Source: Gnetum montanum
Taxonomy: Eukaryota; Streptophyta; Gnetopsida; Gnetales; Gnetaceae
Assembly: GCA_015680685.1 (NCBI GenBank)
Contig: MNCI01006964.1
Location: 632,851-696,850 of the forward strand
DNA length: 64,000 nt
Direction of reading: 5' to 3'
Of this stretch, positions 59,901 through 64,000 are shown piece after piece. A program made the position numbers and the translations under genes. Each line of letters starts with the position of its first letter. The first letter of the stretch is position 1. The notes under the pieces were generated by a model that was not told where the DNA came from, made no database searches, and worked only from the letters and a program-made list of their open reading frames with translations.

Positions 59901-60110
59901 ATCTTTTGTGCTTTCTATCTAACCACTTTGATACTTAGGTCTAACATAATGTTGTGTTGTATTAATCATGGGTCCAAACCTAGCATGTCATCGTATGACC
60001 ATGCGAACACCACAATGTTATCTTGGAGCACTTGAGATATGTCACTTTTGTTGGTGACCGTTTGGGATGCGACTGCTAACAAGTGTCCTCAAACAGGATT
60101 TAGGTGCCTG
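56907..60110 (-). pseudogene. Tat-lineage pol of element D
   Basis: Minus strand. The linker reads VFAWSYDDMLGLDP (about 60000). Reverse transcriptase runs from 59887 to 59219 with YVDD at 59467-59456. The first RNase H is at 59059-58718 (IPIYYLSHILFAYETRYNEV). The second RNase H is at 58640-58240 (FDGASTNRGGSA, TNNVAKYEGLLR, MPRSEKTVADALATLALN). The integrase has HEGLCGGH (about 57920), TDNGPHFSST and VEATNKVV (57596-57375). The tail ends NHIYLK at TAG 56909-56907. It is the best preserved pol here in frame continuity but still has stops. It stops at the block beginning near 60130 and lacks gag. Confidence 0.92.
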
Positions 60111-60164
60111 CTGGTCTCTGGCAACACCAAGGCCCAGATACCTCCAAATAAACTCAGTAGTTAA

Positions 60165-61663
60165 TGTGGGTATGTGTGTGTGCTGTTGCGGCGTGCGGTT
60201 CTGAGAAATGTAATGATTGCATTGTGTGTAAACTACAAATGACTTACTTTAAAGAGATTCAGCCAACTTTGCCAAGTATTGTAAGTTCTTGAAAATTTCC
60301 TATTTTGTACAACTGCCTAGTCTACGCGATCCTTATAATACCTACTTGTAACAAATAAAATTTTGCAAAAAAATTTGAGCACAACTCCGCAATCTACTCC
60401 TAATTTTCCCCAGAGAAAGAGATAGTTCCACAAGAAAACTAGAAATAGAGCAAGATTCAATGGAAATAAGCAGAAAAGAAAAGAAAGCAGATTTGTGTAG
60501 ACCTCAAATATTTAAACAAGGTAAAATGACACGAGTAAACACTTCGCAATAAAGCTATCCCAAATTCAATATCTACGAATTGTTCAAACTTCCAAGGCTC
60601 AAACAAGCAATATCTTCAAGACAATCCTACTATGCTACCAAAAATTGCTGCGTAAACTACCACGTACGAGACTCCATTTTGACTAGATAATAGATGTCAA
60701 CGATTGCATTCAAACAGAACCTTTAAAAGACTTGACAATTTCTGATTGAAATACCATGAGAATTCACTTTAAAGATAAAAAGAAGCTATTCTGGTCCCAT
60801 CAAAATACCAAAGATTTTCTGAACCCTCTCGACTACTGAATTGTTCAACGGCGTGACTACAAACAGAGGCTCTCTTACAACAATCCCAATAGCAGTTCCC
60901 ACACGTTGCACAATAACGAAATTTACTACTAAAATGCTCTTAAGGCTTTTAAACACAAGCGCTTCTATGGCAAAATTTTAATAGAAATTTCTATCGGGCA
61001 ACAAGAACAGTAAGAGCAATCTAAAAATCCCAAAATTACTTGCCAAGGATGATACTATCTAAACCACTAGCTAAACAATTTAAACAAAATAAAAAATGAA
61101 ATACATAACTCACAAGACCATGACAAAGAGGCTGAAATCTTTACTCTAGAAAGTCATCTTTCAAGCAATCTTCTTTACAAATCTTCCAAGATCCCAAGTG
61201 TGATGTGTGAGACCCCTTGTGATTATCCTTCCTCTTCCTTGACCCCTGAAGCCTTTTTATAGGGTTCAAAGGTAGGTAGGAAAGTTACATATTCAAAAAT
61301 ATTTCACCTAACTTCTCTCCCAAGTAACCTGGCCAACCAATTAGGAGATTACTTGGCCAACAAGTTAGGAGGTTACTTGCCCAACAAGTTAGGTAAGTTA
61401 CAACAATTTTGGGTGGTTTCAACCACCAAAGAGATAAAAATGCTGCATCTAACATGTGTCTTCATGATAATATAAATTAAAATTAATTATAAATATTATA
61501 GTTGTAACTATCATAGTAAGTTAGAACTTCCATGGAATAAAAGGGATAATAGCCAAGTGTCCCTGACTTTACATGAATATTCTAAAAGTTTCCTTTCTTA
61601 GTGAATAATAAGATAGCAAGAAAAATTGGCACTTAAGTAGGTAACCATCCATCATTTTCAACA
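60165..61663 (-). mobile_element. LTR-like block of another family
   Basis: On the minus strand it begins TGTTGAAAATGATGG at 61663. A CCCTATAAAAAGG box lies at 61264-61252, and the end may be at ACATACCCACA (60165). About 20 bases further, GGTATCTGGGCCTTGG loosely resembles the initiator-Met primer binding site used by many plant LTR elements. No second copy or target duplication could be shown. Confidence 0.35.
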
Positions 61664-62093
61664 ACACCCAGTTTAGCATAATAGTTCCCTTTAATTGGAT
61701 ACATACGTTTGTCATAGCACAACCAAGTGCCAAATGTTTCTAACAAACAAAAATTCCAATATTTCGATGCCAAATCCACGTGCAATTAAACCAATGCAGC
61801 AGTACCAGGATTGGAAGCCAAAAATTCATGCCAATTCGGCAAGAATTTTCCTGTGGAATTTCGAAAAATGCCCTATAAGTACCTCACCACTCTGAAATTC
61901 TAATTTGTGTACATCTGTTATCAAAATTCTCGTTGTTATCACTGTTCTCTTCTTCAGCTGCTGCTACGCGTCCACGTGAGCAACGTAGAAAGCTCAACTG
62001 CTCAAAGCACATTCTTGGCACTCGCCACTGTCCTTTAGCACCGCAATTTTTATTTATTTATCTTCTCAAAAATTTCTACTCCAGCATCAACAT
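61664..62093 (+). promoter_or_regulatory. Non-element DNA with a TATA-like box
   Basis: CCCTATAAGTACC (TATAAGT at 61874-61880) is followed by a pyrimidine-rich stretch (CTGTTCTCTTCTTCAGCTGC). It could be a host promoter or an LTR relic; the TATA context is the same as in the LTRs of this window. No ORF of note. Confidence 0.25.
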
Positions 62094-62309
62094 TTATTTT
62101 TGTTTGCTTTTTCTGTAGACATGATTGGATCTCACGGTAAGCACGTAGCCGAGGCACACCATGGATGTTGCAAACTCCGCGGCGGTGATGTAGCCGTTGC
62201 TGTTGCAATCTTGATGACGCCAAGGTGGTTCCTGCATCAGTGGCTCCGAAAATGTCTCTATCAGCTCCCACCTCCGGGCAGTCAAAAATCCATAGGTCGT
62301 AGTAGTCAT
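62094..62309 (-). pseudogene. Calmodulin-like EF-hand fragment
   Basis: The minus strand encodes one canonical EF-hand loop, DCNSNGYITAAE (62210-62175), with Asp, Asn, Asn, Gly, Ile and Glu at the expected positions. It is followed by FATSMVCLGYVLT, which matches the exit helix of calmodulin-like proteins. EF-hand proteins of this type bind calcium as signalling sensors. The codons are GC-rich at third positions, unlike the surroundings. The frame before the loop (ELIETFSEPL) is degenerate. After LTV it runs into AT-rich sequence with no second hand, so this is a gene fragment. Confidence 0.6.
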
Positions 62310-62536
62310 GCGCCCCAGAGAAAGAAAATTCTAAAGATAGCCTTCATTTTTTTTGCCGTATTTTCTGTTCTCACTGCTGTTTTGGAGGCCCCCTCTTCTG
62401 ACCGTCGCGACCACGTCTCATGCTGGTGCCGCTGCTCTGCATCTTCTGTGTCCGCCATGGCTGTTCTCCACTCTCACGCAGTCCTCCTTCTCCGGTTTTG
62501 GCATTGGCACAAGCGCTGGCACTGGTGCTTTTTTAG

Positions 62537-62771
62537 GAGAAACCCTACCCCAGGAATAGAGAACCAGTAGGAATCCGAATCATTCAAGATTATGCATACA
62601 AACTTGGAAATGGATTCGGCAGAGATGAAGAGGTTGAGCCATGGATTTGGGTTGTACCACACTCCCATGGATCTAAGAAATATCTCCGATGCATGGACTT
62701 GATTGGGAAAGCATCAAAACATGCCGTCCAAGAAAAATTGCAGTCCTTTTATGTATGTCGGATTCACTAGT
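62537..62771 (+). pseudogene. Possible coding exon, unknown product
   Basis: After a strong acceptor-like TGCTTTTTTAG the frame stays open for about 78 codons (VGIRIIQDYAYKLGNGFGR, EPWIWVVPHSHGSKKYL) to TAG at 62769-62771. I do not recognise the protein. An open frame of this length can occur by chance, so support is weak. Confidence 0.25.
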
Positions 62772-62973
62772 TTCACTATCAGCTTGTGCATTACAGTACA
62801 TTGCACGTTAGTAGGAGAAACAACCAAGAATTGAATCTCTGAATGGGTTTTCTTTTATATTTTTCTTAAATGGCTGAAACTTGAGGGCAAGTGATTTACT
62901 TTGTTAACATTGTCACCATTATTGTAGTATTGAGCAAGCTTTATGACGTACAGATGAGGACCTACCCTTGCAG

Positions 62974-63059
62974 GAATGACCGCACTATTAAAGCTCTGGT
63001 TCTTGTTGGTGTGCATAAATCCTTCAACATAATCGAATCCAATGTCTTTGCTGGTATTG
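62974..63059 (+). pseudogene. Candidate host-gene exon with clean splice sites
   Basis: Bounded by CCCTTGCAG (acceptor) and GGTAAGT (donor). It encodes NDRTIKALVLVGVHKSFNII then ESNVFAGIG. Across the 165-base intron to the acceptor TTGACAG at 63224 the phase fits, continuing PLPNAPLLASFK before a TAG. Family not recognised. Whether the gene is live or a fragment cannot be judged from this window. Confidence 0.4.
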
Positions 63060-63224
63060 GTAAGTGCTTGCTGATCTTTCAGAAACAGTTACTCAGCCAA
63101 GTACACCAGTCTAATCTGTTGAGTTTGCTTCCATTATTTGTTTTATTTATTCATTCTTTCGAAACCATAATTTTTGTATAAGGAAATATAGTACTGTCAC
63201 ATGATACATGATTCATATTGACAG

Positions 63225-63276
63225 GGGCCACTTCCAAATGCACCACTACTTGCATCCTTCAAATAGTTCAATGAGT
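63225..63276 (+). pseudogene. Candidate following exon
   Basis: Continues the frame of 62974-63059 after TTGACAG, reading PLPNAPLLASFK, then TAG at about 63271. Open sequence FNEFVVHQNISLEF follows the stop, so this may be a decayed coding stretch. Confidence 0.3.
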
Positions 63277-63712
63277 TTGTTGTTCATCAAAACATCAGCC
63301 TTGAATTCACTGTTAATGATCTGATTACTTAAACAATCTCGTTGAGTACCAGTTGCAGCTGTTCCAAATGTTCCTGTTGGTTGATATCATTTACAAATGT
63401 TGTGATAAATCTTCCTAAATATGTCCTTAACACATTGTATATCAACCTCATGATTAGCTTCACAATCTCACAAAGCCTGCTCCATTAAATGGCCAAAATG
63501 TGCCAACATTTCTACCCCCTTAAAAAGCATAAAGAAATTTATGCAAGCCTCATTTTAAAACTGAACTGTACTTGAAGCTTTTATTGCACTTTTTATAGTT
63601 GAAAAGATAAATCTTTTTGAAGGAAAATTTCCATCAAACATAAGGTTTGGTGGTATAAAAACCTCATTCCTAACAAAACAAACTGTACATTATTAAGTCC
63701 TTTGTTCATGGA
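63277..63712. other. No gene recognised
   Basis: AT-rich sequence without supported coding or repeat features. Confidence 0.4.
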
Positions 63713-64000
63713 CTATTCTTGAGATGGGAAGAGAATGGGGAGGATTACTTTGGTAGGAATCCTCATATCTCTAACCCTCTCATAAGAAATCTCTCTATTA
63801 TTTTTTTGTTTGTTGGAGTTTTCAACTTGATCCTCTTGAGATTTGTCTTCAGCAATCCTCTCATCTTCTTTCTCAAATAAATTCTCATTTTCTTGGAGTG
63901 TACAAATTTTGTTTTCAACACTTCCTTTTTCAACCATCTTACTTTTTCCATTTGAAGTAATGTTATCAATCATGAAAGGTTCACTATAGATGTAGATTTG
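63713..64000 (-). CDS. Partial charged reading frame at window edge
   Basis: Open on the minus strand from the window edge to TAG at 63713-63715 (96 codons seen). The product is rich in Glu, Lys, Asn and Gln (ENENLFEKEDERIAEDKSQE, SNKQKNNREISYERVR) and ends VILPILFPSQE. No family recognised. The start lies outside the window or at the ATG at 63973. It may be a host exon or part of another element. Confidence 0.3.
   Translation of the reverse strand, partial: QIYIYSEPFMIDNITSNGKSKMVEKGSVENKICTLQENENLFEKEDERIAEDKSQEDQVENSNKQKNNREISYERVRDMRIPTKVILPILFPSQE

Noticed and set aside
62100-62570. 156-residue plus-strand ORF
   Set aside because: It overlaps the EF-hand frame on the other strand, and its Cys/Trp/His-rich content is what the complement of such GC-rich coding gives.
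62750-62771. Splice donor joining the 62537 exon to the 62974 exon
   Set aside because: The GTATGT at 62752 would put the next exon out of phase (immediate stop), so I do not join them.

Overview
The window looks like the repeat-rich intergenic DNA of a very large plant nuclear genome. A gymnosperm or another giant-genome plant is my guess, but the sequence does not prove the taxon. Nearly all recognisable protein signal comes from decayed Ty3/gypsy LTR retrotransposons nested in one another. One 153-base run of N shows this is a draft assembly. I see no intact autonomous gene, no rRNA or tRNA gene and no CRISPR array.

Most elements belong to the Tat lineage. Their pol has the linker motif FAWSY..MLGLDP, a YVDD reverse transcriptase, two RNase H domains and an HHCC integrase. 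They share a boundary between the polypurine tract and the LTR (AAAGAGGGRCCAA then TGAAACACC), which let me place LTR starts. From left to right: an LTR fragment (1-640, -); a pol fragment (661-1300, +); a minus-strand accessory-gene copy, G (1517-5287); element F (about 6030-20525, -, two LTRs); repeats, pol and LTR of element B (20526-27613, +); accessory-gene copy I (27614-28389, -); a retroposed insertion (29029-30145, -); pol and LTR of element C (30280-36114, +); the LTR and pol end of element J (36115-37890, -); element E (38724-47275, +, two LTRs); an Athila-lineage element K (47276-53957, -); the pol and LTR of element D (53958-60110, -); another LTR-like block (60165-61663, -); and finally 2.3 kb of non-element DNA with a calmodulin-like fragment and possible host exons.

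The most interesting feature is the accessory gene. Three diverged copies (F 9177-12849, G 1517-5287, I 27614-28389) share exon structure and protein similarity. In F the gene lies in the antisense direction inside an LTR element that has gag-pro but no pol. Its N-terminal part resembles the FCP1/NLI-interacting-factor HAD phosphatase fold but has lost catalytic residues. It is followed by a transposon-protein-like region, a charged coiled coil and a D/G-rich tail. Several GT-AG introns can be seen. All copies contain stops or frameshifts, so these are fossils of a once-coding passenger gene.

Around the genes, the elements share modules: a TTAAACTAGCA-containing tandem repeat in sense orientation, a GGCC-AAAA-GGCC junction motif after gag-pro, PF[VI]IxVP repeats in gag, and LTR U3 regions carrying family-specific palindromes. 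In F the palindrome half-site is also repeated in the leader between the primer binding site and gag. This suggests modular, non-autonomous elements mobilised by the pol of relatives. That is inference from layout, not demonstrated.
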